Of a DNA stretch of 64,000 nucleotides, positions 14,901 to 61,493 are shown piece by piece. Location: positions 6,370,067 through 6,434,066 of the forward strand of contig NC_092203.1 of the NCBI RefSeq assembly GCF_043641665.1, read 5' to 3'. The notes under the pieces were generated by a model. The model was not told the DNA's origin. It did not search any database and saw only the letters and a program-made list of their open reading frames with translations. How positions within the stretch are numbered: the stretch's first letter is position 1; each line of letters starts with the position of its first letter. This stretch comes from Enoplosus armatus (lineage: Eukaryota; Chordata; Actinopteri; Centrarchiformes; Enoplosidae). The position numbers and the translations under genes were made by a program.

Positions 14901-17437
14901 GCCTGGGCGAAGAGTGCACCATAGTTTCCAACCTGGGAAGGACAGGGACATAGAGAGGAGGTGAGGGGATTATCATTGTTATTATACTTTTATCATATCA
15001 AGTACTTAATACGGAAGAGAGTGTGTGTGTGTCCCTCCCTCACCCTGCTGGACGGTTTGCGGGGGTCTTCAGAGAGGCTGAGCAGCAAGTAGAGAACAGA
15101 CCAGCGATGCTTCAGAACACACTGTTTATCAGGAAACAAAACAGCACCACAATCAGTTGTGAACACTGCAGAAAAATATCCTAAATTAATATTTAATGTG
15201 ATATATAATCAATGCCTAAATAATATGTATATATATATGTATGTATGTATATATATATATATGTAATATATCAATATAGAAGAAGAGAATACAGTTCTGA
15301 AAGAAACACAAACACCAACCTGCGTCTGAAGTTTTCTGTGCAGCTCTGAGAACAGAGCGGCGTCTGCTTCTCTCCTCTGCTTCAGCACTGCAACAAGACA
15401 AAATCTGTCAGTTGGGATGTCAATATTACAGGAGGGAAGTTTCTCAAAGTTTCCTACAGTACTAACTCATTTAAAAGATGAACACACAGCAGGGTTGGAA
15501 AAATCCCAGTCATTCCCTGCAGGATTTTGTGGAGTGTGCACCATACTAATGAAAGGAACCACAAACAGCCTATTTGGGATTTGAACATTTGAGCTAAAGT
15601 AAACTGAATAAGACAAAAGAAAGAAAGAAATGAATTGCTGAGGAACATGAGGTCCATCTGTGCTTAGAAAAGCATGGCTCGCTCTGTCCTGTAGCACAAA
15701 GGAACCTGTCATTACACTGTGAAAAGAAAAAGAGCTCTAGTGTCAGCATTTATGAGATCTCCATAACCATAAACAAATACTTTAACAAGGATGCACCGAA
15801 AGGCCGGAGATAAATAAACAGTCAGTACAGTAAGTGCTGCACTATTTTTGTTTTATTTTCTGCATCAAAGCTCAGATCGATGTTTTCCCACTAATGGTGT
15901 TACCTTGGCTACTATGAAAGTCCACTGGGATTTGCTATTTATGGTGCAATAAAGATTTTGGACTTTTATGTGGAGTGGCTCCAACATAAAAGGTAAAGTG
16001 CACACATGGAGTTCATTTACAAAACCAGCTAGGCAGATTTGGCTGGTGGATTGGGGAAAATGCCACAGAGACTAAATAGAGTAAAGTACTGTAAGTTAAT
16101 GATGGAAATTGTCCACTTACATTCTTTCTTGATCTTCTCTGACACCAGGAACTCATCTCGTTCAATAGTGGGGGCATAGTTACTGCCGATGACTCGTACA
16201 GCGTACTGGAACTGATGGGCAACTTCAGCTGGAGAAATAAACAAGTAATGACTAAAGGTAAATGGTAAAAGAGGAGCACTGTGAACTAATGTAGGAATAA
16301 CAAACAGTTGTGACCAGGACACATGCCCCCCATTCATTTCGCTGCAAAAAGTTGCAAATACTCAGGACAACACTTTAAACTTGTATACTAGGATGCTGGT
16401 GTGAATGGGATATTGCTTTGAAAAGGTTTATAAATAACGGTACAAAATTACTGTGGCGAACACTGGCTTTGGAATAATAAATTGCAGCTGACATTTCGAT
16501 CAACGTTGCCAAACTGTAAAGCTCTTTGATCACGGGATAAAAGCTACAATCGCATCAGTGCCTGAAAAACACAGGATCATATTGATATTTTTACGCCTTT
16601 GTCGCTATCTCTAATCAAACATGCTAACCTTCCTATGAGATGCCTGCATCCAGCAGGGGCCTGCAGCTAGCAAGACACAAGAGCATCCAATAACCACGCA
16701 AAGAGTGTGTATGTCAGCATGAGAGCTAACTGGCTAGCAAGCTCGTAGACTGAATTGAACCGCTACACACTTTATCAAACCAAAGCTAACAGTGCCTTAC
16801 AGTAACAGCTGGAAGTACCATGAAGCTGTGAAACGGGATGTGCAGTATCTAGCCAAGCCCATTGGCTGACAGCTACGCGGACCTAACGCTAGCCCCGCTA
16901 CGTGCCGTTGACCAGCACCGCTAAAGTGATATCAAACTCAATTTATCATCATTCTTACTCAGATTAATATTTGAGTGTGTGCTCGTTAAAGACCGATAAG
17001 AAGTGAATTATATGCTTCCTTCAATTCGGCATATGTCCAAAACACCCAGAACCTTTAATATTTGTAAAATTTCTACAACATCCCGTCATAAAAACCCACT
17101 GGGTTCAGCCGGCGAAACAGTGTAAAGAGTTTAATTATTATCAAAATGTGTTCTCCCTGGTGTGGAAATGATAAGCCGAATTTCAAGGAAACGATAAAGA
17201 TCCAGCCGATGACTTTACTTTATGTGTAAAATACGTGTGATTAGCAATGAGAAGAGCAACGACAAAGTGCCGAATTTTTGAATGAGGTTAGCTTTGACAT
17301 TTCCTATTGCACCTAATGCTGTCTGTACTAGCGCATAGCATGCTAGCGATAACTGATGTACCTTCGCTTTTCCCCGTGATTCTGCAGCAGAGGCTCTGGA
17401 GAAGCACATTGGGTGATTTCTGATCCAGGGTCGCCAT
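6559..17437 (-). CDS. TUBGCP3: Gamma-tubulin complex component 3 (GCP3), whole gene
   Basis: Core subunit of the gamma-tubulin small complex and ring complex, which nucleates microtubules at centrosomes and along spindle fibres. Twenty-two coding exons join in consistent phase to 2703 nt, 900 residues plus stop; the human protein is about 907. Identification rests on family-typical stretches: an N-terminal [11 protein letters not shown] segment; the GRIP1 half (roughly 240-570) with [23 protein letters not shown] and [12 protein letters not shown]; and the GRIP2 half (roughly 570-880) with [27 protein letters not shown] and [20 protein letters not shown]. The C-terminal half binds gamma-tubulin in this family. 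The start was chosen because the ATG opens a segment like the human N terminus. Residues 160-235 form a Pro/Ser/Ala-rich linker. No frameshift or premature stop was seen. It lies head-to-head with ATP11A, 1.8 kb between start codons. Smallest exons are 67-69 nt; the largest is 300 nt. Confidence 0.97.
6821..6915 (-). CDS. TUBGCP3: TUBGCP3 coding exon 21
   Basis: Residues 848-879 ([20 protein letters not shown], then RLDFNEHY). Confidence 0.95.
7038..7154 (-). CDS. TUBGCP3: TUBGCP3 coding exon 20
   Basis: Residues 809-847 ([17 protein letters not shown], then [13 protein letters not shown]). 39 codons, phase 0. Confidence 0.95.
7294..7434 (-). CDS. TUBGCP3: TUBGCP3 coding exon 19
   Basis: Residues 762-808 ([20 protein letters not shown], then a charged [10 protein letters not shown] helix). 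Confidence 0.95.
7514..7645 (-). CDS. TUBGCP3: TUBGCP3 coding exon 18
   Basis: Residues 718-761 ([20 protein letters not shown], then [12 protein letters not shown]). The acceptor tag directly follows a (TG)n repeat. Confidence 0.96.
8081..8169 (-). CDS. TUBGCP3: TUBGCP3 coding exon 17
   Basis: Residues 688-717 ([20 protein letters not shown]). Acceptor accctccag, donor gtcaga. Confidence 0.95.
8416..8442. repeat. (GT)n microsatellite
   Basis: GT run of about 27 bases just beyond the donor of TUBGCP3 exon 16. Confidence 0.95.
8453..8588 (-). CDS. TUBGCP3: TUBGCP3 coding exon 16
   Basis: Residues 643-688 ([17 protein letters not shown], then [10 protein letters not shown]). Flanked on both sides by GT/CA microsatellites. 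Confidence 0.96.
8681..8714. repeat. (GT)n microsatellite, interrupted
   Basis: GT run with one TATG interruption, immediately next to the donor of TUBGCP3 exon 15. Confidence 0.95.
8719..8787 (-). CDS. TUBGCP3: TUBGCP3 coding exon 15
   Basis: Residues 620-642 ([20 protein letters not shown]). 23 codons; the donor runs straight into a (CA)n-rich intron. Confidence 0.95.
8889..9024 (-). CDS. TUBGCP3: TUBGCP3 coding exon 14
   Basis: Residues 574-619 ([20 protein letters not shown], then [12 protein letters not shown]), among the most conserved parts of the family. Confidence 0.96.
9109..9298 (-). CDS. TUBGCP3: TUBGCP3 coding exon 13
   Basis: Residues 511-574 ([18 protein letters not shown], then [19 protein letters not shown]). 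Marks the passage from the GRIP1 to the GRIP2 half. Confidence 0.95.
10110..10218 (-). CDS. TUBGCP3: TUBGCP3 coding exon 12
   Basis: Residues 475-511 ([17 protein letters not shown]). Acceptor tgccctctag, donor gtgaga; leaves one base. Confidence 0.95.
10397..10507 (-). CDS. TUBGCP3: TUBGCP3 coding exon 11
   Basis: Residues 438-474 ([20 protein letters not shown]). 37 codons, phase 0. Confidence 0.95.
11017..11041. repeat. (TA)n microsatellite
   Basis: Alternating TA of about 25 bases in TUBGCP3 intron 10. Confidence 0.95.
11617..11916 (-). CDS. TUBGCP3: TUBGCP3 coding exon 10 (largest)
   Basis: Residues 338-437, exactly 100 codons. Contains [40 protein letters not shown] and [14 protein letters not shown]. 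The acceptor is reached through a (TG)n microsatellite in place of an ordinary polypyrimidine tract. Confidence 0.96.
11922..11964. repeat. (CA)n(CATA)n compound microsatellite
   Basis: CA run passing into CATA units, six bases from the acceptor of TUBGCP3 exon 10; it forms the (TG)n acceptor tract in the sense strand. Confidence 0.95.
12159..12227 (-). CDS. TUBGCP3: TUBGCP3 coding exon 9
   Basis: Residues 315-337 ([20 protein letters not shown]). 23 codons, phase 0. Confidence 0.95.
12351..12476 (-). CDS. TUBGCP3: TUBGCP3 coding exon 8
   Basis: Residues 273-314, including [20 protein letters not shown] and AFGLVGQ. Exactly 42 codons, phase 0 on both sides. Confidence 0.95.
13296..13348 (+). 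repeat. Dispersed repeat family B, fragment
   Basis: Contains the family words TTCCAGCTT and GTGAGGATTTGCTGCTTT, also seen at 21675, 24128, 29108 and (reverse) 37836. Confidence 0.5.
13559..13671 (-). CDS. TUBGCP3: TUBGCP3 coding exon 7
   Basis: Residues 235-272, start of the GRIP1 region: [20 protein letters not shown]. Acceptor ggtgcag, donor gtacct. Confidence 0.95.
13929..14092 (-). CDS. TUBGCP3: TUBGCP3 coding exon 6 (linker)
   Basis: Residues 180-235, a Pro/Ser/Ala/Arg-rich linker carrying the family word LGSRLAWAL. It is the least conserved exon, but the phases fit (2 in, 1 out) and it lacks stops. Acceptor tgtttcag follows a (TG)n run. Confidence 0.88.
14724..14932 (-). CDS. TUBGCP3: TUBGCP3 coding exon 5
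   Basis: Residues 111-180. Contains [17 protein letters not shown], then a Ser/Gly/Pro-rich stretch ending TPQSLLAG. Acceptor cttcccag, donor gtgagc. Confidence 0.95.
15044..15121 (-). CDS. TUBGCP3: TUBGCP3 coding exon 4
   Basis: Residues 85-110 ([17 protein letters not shown]). Exactly 26 codons, phase 0 on both sides. Confidence 0.95.
15320..15387 (-). CDS. TUBGCP3: TUBGCP3 coding exon 3
   Basis: Residues 62-84 ([17 protein letters not shown]). Acceptor ttgcag, donor gttggt; ends in phase 0. Confidence 0.95.
16121..16228 (-). CDS. TUBGCP3: TUBGCP3 coding exon 2
   Basis: Residues 26-62, including [20 protein letters not shown] and the basic EKIKKE stretch. Acceptor tttctccag, donor gtaagt. 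Confidence 0.95.
17362..17437 (-). CDS. TUBGCP3: TUBGCP3 coding exon 1 (start codon)
   Basis: Residues 1-26, beginning [14 protein letters not shown]. The ATG is followed by GCG (ATGGCG context). The donor is gtacat, and the last codon is split after one base. Confidence 0.93.
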
Positions 17438-17501
17438 ACTGTCGTGGCTATCTCTGCAAGTGTTGCCGGATAACTGAATAAATGCCACTGTACAATATGA
17501 A

Positions 17502-17534
17502 CTAACTCCAGTCTCCCACTACGAACAACGCCAT
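17502..17534 (-). other. Possible TUBGCP3 upstream ORF
   Basis: If transcription starts upstream of 17534, an ATG in strong context (AAAATGG) opens a 10-codon frame ending TAG, 64 bases before the main ATG. If transcription starts at the YY1-like element itself, this frame lies outside the mRNA. Confidence 0.3.
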
Positions 17535-17537
17535 TTT
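17529..17537 (-). promoter_or_regulatory. YY1/TISU-like element upstream of TUBGCP3
   Basis: Minus strand AAAATGGCG, about 92 bases upstream of the TUBGCP3 ATG. It matches the YY1 core (AARATGGCGGC) and the related TISU initiator motif. A second similar word, AAATATGGCGC, lies at 17589-17599. Such elements are typical of short-leader housekeeping promoters. Confidence 0.35.
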
Positions 17538-18643
17538 GACAAGTTGAGTCAAGCTAACACGACGCAGGAAGAATATGACCGCAACTAGCGCCATATTTCC
17601 GTCAAAGTAAGAGCATAGAATTTCTCACTCAGAATAATGTATTACAAGGTATTGGAGTCAAGAATTACAGCTAAAGAGAAAGTCTATAATATAAAGATGA
17701 AGAAAGTGAGAGAAAACCTGATTAATTACTTGATTTCTTGCCAAAATCAACTCTTCATACTGAGAAATTAACACTGACTGAATCACAAATGTTTACTTCT
17801 AAATGATGGCAATTATACAACATAGGAGCTGTATATCCACTTACAGTGATTATTGTCCCTAATTAATACGGACATTAGCCACTGGCATTTGGAATTGAAT
17901 GGAGGATAGGCCACAGAAATAAGATAAAACTAATTTTAAAATATAGCCTATTTGTGCACATAAATGCAGATCAAACAGGGTTGGAAAGAAAAAATCTACT
18001 ATTACTCAGGAATTTAACTTAATTGTCTCTCAGAGTCAGCTTTATCATTTTAGCAGTGACATGTATACATTTGATTTATGTCACAATAACAATAGTAACA
18101 ATACTTTCTTTTAAAAGAACATTTAACTTCTCTTGATTAATGGTTTTATTTTGAAGGTTATAACCGGATGTGATGGCTGTTAATGTAGTAACTTTGATGG
18201 TGGTGTTTCAACAGAACCCGCCGAAACGCGTCTCCAGGAAACAGAGGATGGACAAATGAATGAAAATATTTCCCTCTGGAAACATAGCACCATGGACTGT
18301 AGTTCTGACCCTTCTGACCTCGCCAAACATTTATAAACTGATGGCTTCATAATGCAGCCATTACTTTTATTTTCCTTTAGCGGCAATAATTTATAAAATA
18401 TCTCTAGAATGAAACGAAAAAAACTATTGAAATTATTAAGTATAAGTGTTTGCTGGAGGTGTTAGAGGAACATATTGTTTTGTCTTTCTAATTTTTTAAA
18501 TAAAGGTGCAAGATGATGTTTGGTTCAAAATGTTTAATATTTGAACTTAATCATAAGGGGGAAAGACAAATTTGTATTTTTCTTGATGATTTCAGCACTT
18601 TGTGGGTGGACAGCACCACTTGTGTTGGGGTGTCCCAAACTGA

Positions 18644-18656
18644 CCCCCCCCCCCCC
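18644..18656. repeat. Poly-C tract
   Basis: Thirteen C in a row. Confidence 0.95.
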
Positions 18657-18808
18657 AAACCCTCCCCAACACACACACGCAAATTATGTTTTTTCATTAC
18701 AGTAATTGTTGATTTTGTCTTTGGTGTGCCATCACTTGCTCCGGGCAAACAAATCAATGTCCTAATTAACTGGAACGTCCTATCAATTACACACCAAAAA
18801 CACTAGAG

Positions 18809-18820
18809 TGCGCATGCGCT
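18809..18820 (+). promoter_or_regulatory. NRF1-like site, ATP11A promoter
   Basis: TGCGCATGCGCT contains the perfect palindrome GCGCATGCGC, the NRF1 recognition sequence. It lies about 430 bases upstream of the ATP11A ATG at the edge of the locally CpG-rich stretch. Confidence 0.5.
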
Positions 18821-18852
18821 CACCTCCAGCCATACCATCCACCTGGCTCCTC

Positions 18853-18861
18853 GTGACGTAC
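18853..18861 (+). promoter_or_regulatory. CRE-like site, ATP11A promoter
   Basis: GTGACGTAC, one or two changes from the CREB/ATF octamer TGACGTCA and close to the NRF1-like site. Confidence 0.35.
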
Positions 18862-19246
18862 ATAAGAGAAAAGCTCCTTTTGCTGCGGCGCGAGACAAGA
18901 AGATTAGTAGTACACGCGCAGAGAGGGGAGAGGAAGCGCGAGAGAGACATACTAGTTTCGTCCCAGTCGAAGGAGCACGCCACTTGTCTGTGCCTGTATG
19001 AACTGTCCTGAAACTGTATGAAAGCCGCACAGACAGCCACTCCTCCTCTTCTTAGTAAAGTCTGTTACAGTCAGCCGTAGGTGAGTCCCGGTTTACAGTT
19101 CTTGTCTTTAATTCAGGAAGAAGAAGGGAGTGAAAGTCATGGAAAAAGGAGGAGAATTAAAAAGAAGTTAGCGCCTACAGTGAAGTAACCTTTGGAGAAA
19201 CGACTGATAAAGAAGAAGAAGTGTCCGGAGAGGAAAGAGGAACAGG
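18862..19246 (+). other. ATP11A: ATP11A 5' leader (probable)
   Basis: Purine-rich sequence between the promoter motifs and the ATG. It holds several short upstream frames, notably 19018-19080 (20 codons) and 19139-19171 (10 codons). A good donor word (gtgagt) occurs at 19081 but no usable acceptor lies before the ATG. The transcription start cannot be fixed. Confidence 0.4.
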
Positions 19247-56899
<37,653 letters not shown>

Positions 56900-56985
56900 T
56901 TTATTTCTGTCTGGTGTTCTTTCTTATATTGTGATATCAGATAGTGGCATCCATTTGGAGTTGAGCTGCACGAAGGAGTAATTCT

Positions 56986-56991
56986 AATAAA
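56986..56991 (+). promoter_or_regulatory. Poly(A) signal AATAAA, proximal
   Basis: Canonical hexamer 87 bases after the variant 3 stop codon; could end a short transcript. Confidence 0.45.
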
Positions 56992-58418
56992 TTGGTACCA
57001 GGTCACTGCTGCCAGGGCTGCAAAGTAAAGTTTCCCAGAAGTAACTGAAACAAATTTATTTATGTTACTGTGTCGGGAGTCAAACAACGACTATGTTGCT
57101 ATTAGCAAGTATCCGCAATCCACCTGTAAGATATTACAGTGAAAGTGACCTTCCCAACTGTTCCCACGTCAGCAGCCAAGTATGGCACTCAGCGCGATGG
57201 GTCGGCTCTGGAAGAGACTCCACAGGGCCTCGCTCGCCGCCACAACGTGCAACAAGGGCTCAGTGTATTGATGTCACAACAAACAGACTTCTTCAACCAT
57301 ATTGTGTCACACTGAAAATACGTGCACTGGCCCTTTACGTCAGCTGTAAAAGTGTACTTTACCCCGATTATTAGGATTTATATGACTTTTTAAAAAACAA
57401 TTATAACCATGATGTGTTGTGATTATGCTGCTGCTGCTGCTGCTGATGATGAAGACAGTAACAGTGCTTAAGCCAGCTCGAGCTGTCTCTGACCAAACAT
57501 TTTCTTTTCTTCATTCCTACCATCCCTCTCTCTCTCTCTGTCCGTCTGTTCTGCTTCTCTTTAGGACTAACTGGTGTTGCTTGTGTGCAAACATGTTATC
57601 TCGAAATACTCCCTAGGACTGTGGGGTTCAGGTCCTGCAACATTGTAAGGAGGGGTGTAGTTGAGCCGTTAAGCCTAAGTGTTAGAGAAGTGGATCTGAG
57701 TTGGTCTTTTTATTAGTCATTCTGTATTATGACTTAAAGAAAAAAAGACCCACATCCAACACTTAAGCTTTCATACTCACATGTAGGTAGTCTAGAGTGT
57801 GTGCTGATAGGTAGCTGTTATGAGTGTGTGTGTGTTGCATTCATCTCTACAGGATCTCCTTCTGTCTTATTGTCTTTAAAGCACTTTAACTGTTCATCTT
57901 ATATTTATCTATAACGCTATATACAGAGACTAATCTAAGTTTTTTTTTATGGCTTATTGTTTTCGTGATTCCAGTAGAAGTTAATGCCTTAATGTCACCT
58001 TTATAAACACCACGTTATCCTCCACAGAGACTATTTACCAAAGAAACAGAAAGACAATATGACAATATATCCTTTTGGTAGACTGATAGATGTACTGTAG
58101 AGCTAGGTCAAGTGTGTGATCTGTAGGTCAATGTACACACTCATGGTTCTGTACCAAATGAAAGTGGCCACCAGAAAGACATCTTTAGGCCAATTTAAAA
58201 ATATGACTGTAGAAAAACACAGCTCCCCACTTGTTCTCTAAATATTATATTTAAAACATGGGGTCAAGCTTTGAGAGCTTTAATTTTTAGTTGCATATAT
58301 ACATATAAGCTTACTTGCGGTCACTTTCCTCAGAGCACCTTAGAAATTAATCTCATCGAGCTAATCATGACACAGCAAAAGGATTCTATCAAGTGCCCCA
58401 AACTACTAGATGCCTTAA

Positions 58419-58424
58419 AATAAA
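58419..58424 (+). promoter_or_regulatory. Poly(A) signal AATAAA, middle
   Basis: Canonical hexamer in the probable 3' UTR. Confidence 0.3.
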
Positions 58425-60284
58425 TGATTTGACATACAGCCTGACTGTTACAGTCAGGTTTTGGTTTTATTCTGTCATAATCAGCCAAGAAAACTGAAAC
58501 AAAAGACACAAATTCAATAATACAAACATGGTTTTATGCGTGGAGTATGACATAATAAAAAGTTGAAAGTTGAAATGAGACTTAAATCTTTAAAGGCAAC
58601 CGTGCACACGAAGGTGTACAGTCACTGAAAGCTCTGCTCTTCTTATGATGTATACGGAGAACGTATTGTACTTGGAAACAGGGAAAACAGTCTAAATTCT
58701 AATTTTAAAGTAGTGTTTTCTTCAGATGTCTTACTGTAGACTTTCTGCAAGGTTTCATTTTCTCACTTTTGGCCTACATAAGGTGATTATTCGCTTTTGT
58801 GCCGAGAATTAAATACTTTAACCAATTTATTTATATATATATTTTTTTATAATAAAATTATTATTGTATTGTATTGAGGCTCACACGGCTCTGCCAAAAA
58901 CCTGTTATAGTAATGGGCACCCCAAGGTCTTTTCCATATGATCCATGGTCTGAAATCAAGATGTGAAGTCATTGAACCCTACTGCCCTGAGTGGAGTTTG
59001 TCAATTAGCAGAAGCTCTGAATAGATTTATGCTATTTGTGTCTTTCACCAAAGGTGTGATCCATGTTTGTCCTATTAGACAGTAGCTTTTAGTTCATGAG
59101 CTATAGACAGATGTTTTCCACCTAATGGCGTCGACAGAATGTTTCTTTAAGGTGTTTTAGTTTGCAGGTCAGCTTCTAATAGCTCAGTGCTAATGCTCTT
59201 AAAAGCCTTATGGTGGTGCTACAAGAGTCTAATGAGATTCCCCACCTTGAAAAGGGCCTTCACAGTGCAGTCTTTGAATTTTGTCTTCCACCTTCCTGTT
59301 TCAACACTTATCTTTGTCCTTCCTTCTAGCTGTCTCTCTGCTTCTGTCTCTCTCTCATTAACCCTCTGGTGAAGTGATGTGGAAGTTTTCCTACCTCTGT
59401 GAGAGCCGCCTCCAGCCATCTTACCATCATCATCCTCTCCCCCTTCTGCACCTTCTCAGTCATTCCTCCATCCATCCGTCCGTCCATCATTGTGAGAGTA
59501 GAAATGATGTTTTATACTCTACTTTTAATGTTACTTCTATGAACCAAAGCCTTGTTGCTGCTAGAGATACTTTTAGCTACTTTACATTAGGTGCCTTGTG
59601 CTAATTTCTGTTTCTGCTGAACTGTCTTTGCTTGCTCTGTGGTACATTTAATAACATTAGGCAATAGTACAAAAGCACTACAGATGATGGATGTATGGAT
59701 GCATGACTGGGAGAATGGATAAGTGAGTGAAAAGGTGAATGTAAAAATTCATTTTACACAGGTTCTATTTTCCAAGTAGACTTATTCGGAACAAACACAG
59801 CACTGAAATCTTACTACTGATGAACAAATGAATTACTTCTTGCACCAAAACACTCAATGACTTATGTTTAATATGTTTTTTTATTGTTTTTATTCCTAAT
59901 GTTTTATATATGTCCAGGAGGGCATCTGTCTCTGAAATGTTATTTTTACTGTTTTCTATTATGTATGATGTGCAAAATTCCCCCATTAAGAGTGAGTGAA
60001 GGTCTCACTGGAAAGATCTCTGATGTCTGATGTGATGTTGTCTTTAATCTTTATTTTAATGGGATAGAAAACTTGAAGAGCTCCAGCTCTGTGTGATCGA
60101 TCAACAGTCGATCAATGTTACAAACTGGGATTTTTTAATATATATTCTGTGGATGTTTCCCTTTATTTTAATGTCTCTGACTTGCTTCTCAAAATTCTGG
60201 TTTTCTAATATTTATATAACATTAATATTTATACTGTTGGATTCTGCGTTAAAATCAACAGAATTCGTTTCTGATTTGCATATT

Positions 60285-60410
60285 AAAGAGTCACTTCACC
60301 CAAATTACAAAAGAAAGAAACAGATTTTCTCACTCACCTCCAGTGTTATCTGGACATGCAGAGTGGAACTACTTTCTACCAAAGAAGTAGTCCCTTTGAA
60401 AACTAAAACA
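60285..60410 (-). repeat. Possible dispersed repeat in the ATP11A 3' region
   Basis: Read on the minus strand it contains GGTAGAAAGTAGTTCCACTC, GCATGTCCAGATAACACTGG and TTGTAATTTGGGTGAAGTGA. From memory this resembles an abundant percomorph repeat; there is no second copy in this window to support it. Confidence 0.35.
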
Positions 60411-61295
60411 CAGCGATTACCTTCCAAACCAAACAAACTAAAGTTGAAATATTGCCTTGCATGTAAATGACCCATTGCAACAAATGTGGCCTCAGAGCAC
60501 TAGCCATGAATAAGTATTACAGTTGTCGTAGTCTTACATTCACATGTCATGTATGATCCCTCCATCACAATCGAAAGTCAGTTTTTGGAAATGTGTACAT
60601 GTGTTTAAACACTGGACTGTCCGACAAGAAGTCAGATTAAAATTAAGAAGTTCTCATAAAGAGGAACACACAAGCTTTTATTCTTTATGATTGGAGTTAT
60701 TTAATCAAACCTGACCGAATTGTGGCACTTAAAAGTTATCTGGGAGAATTATTAGAATATCCTCATTATTGCCATAACCCCCTTCTCTGTGTGAGGTAAT
60801 CTGTCCCAGAGATAGTCAGGTTCCTCCTGTATCTCTGTTTGTTGGAGAGTCGCTAGAAAACTGTGGAATCCACATAATTTAATGTATGTTAGAGGTCATG
60901 CTACCATTTGTTTTAACAGTATTTGTGTGTCTTATTTATGTAGAAGAGTATTCAAACAACCAAACTGAGTTGTGACAAAACAACACTGGACATGTATGTA
61001 TGCATAGCTTTAAAGATTTGAAAAAAAAAGAGATTTCTGTGGTGTTAGCTCAGATACACCCCTGCACTGAACCGTCTCGTCTGATTGACACTTTGCTGTA
61101 GAAACCTTCAAAGCCATTAGTGGTGGATTCAAGGTCTTACTGTACCAATCACTCTTGTCCTAACTGTTCAAGACCACCTGAACTGACAGCCTTCGAACAG
61201 AATGTTATCTTTCTCTTTTACAATGTATTATAGTCGTCTATGTTTCTCATAACCAACAGTCGGCTATCTATAAACCGTTGTACACCCAGATGCAG

Positions 61296-61296
<1 letters not shown>

Positions 61297-61348
<52 letters not shown>

Positions 61349-61350
61349 GT
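61297..61350. repeat. (TA)n microsatellite
   Basis: Alternating TA with a few CA and GT interruptions. Confidence 0.9.
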
Positions 61351-61487
61351 GTAGTTATGTTAATTGATGTACAGTTTTGGGGTCTTTTTATATACAGTTT
61401 TTAAGAGAGTCATATCAAGATTTACTTGTGGATTTTTGCCAACCTTTCTGTAGCTATCAATGGCAAACTACTGTACATTTGCTTGAC

Positions 61488-61493
61488 AATAAA
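61488..61493 (+). promoter_or_regulatory. Poly(A) signal AATAAA, distal
   Basis: Within TTGACAATAAAAGCC; an upstream TGTA word (ctgtacatt) and a downstream GT/T-rich stretch are as expected at a real 3' end. Confidence 0.5.

Larger units (their letters stand above)
6626..17361 (-). other. TUBGCP3 introns
   Basis: Twenty-one introns lie between the listed exons. Those longer than 300 bases include 7646-8080, 9299-10109, 10508-11616, 12477-13558, 14093-14723, 15388-16120 and 16229-17361. They hold microsatellites (8416, 8681, 11017, 11922, 15228) and a fragment of repeat family B at 13296-13348. I saw no nested gene or RNA in them. Confidence 0.7.
17438..18808. other. Region between the two divergent genes: TUBGCP3 leader and promoter
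   Basis: Non-coding stretch upstream of the TUBGCP3 ATG. The first 170 bases carry YY1-like words on the TUBGCP3 strand and probably the TUBGCP3 transcription start. No TATA box is evident in the expected place. The rest is AT-rich, with a (C)13 run at 18644-18656 and no recognised gene. Confidence 0.5.

Noticed and set aside
19081..19116. Leader intron from gtgagt (19081) to attcag (19116)
   Set aside because: It would be about 35 bases, too short to be spliced; kept only as a possible alternative donor.
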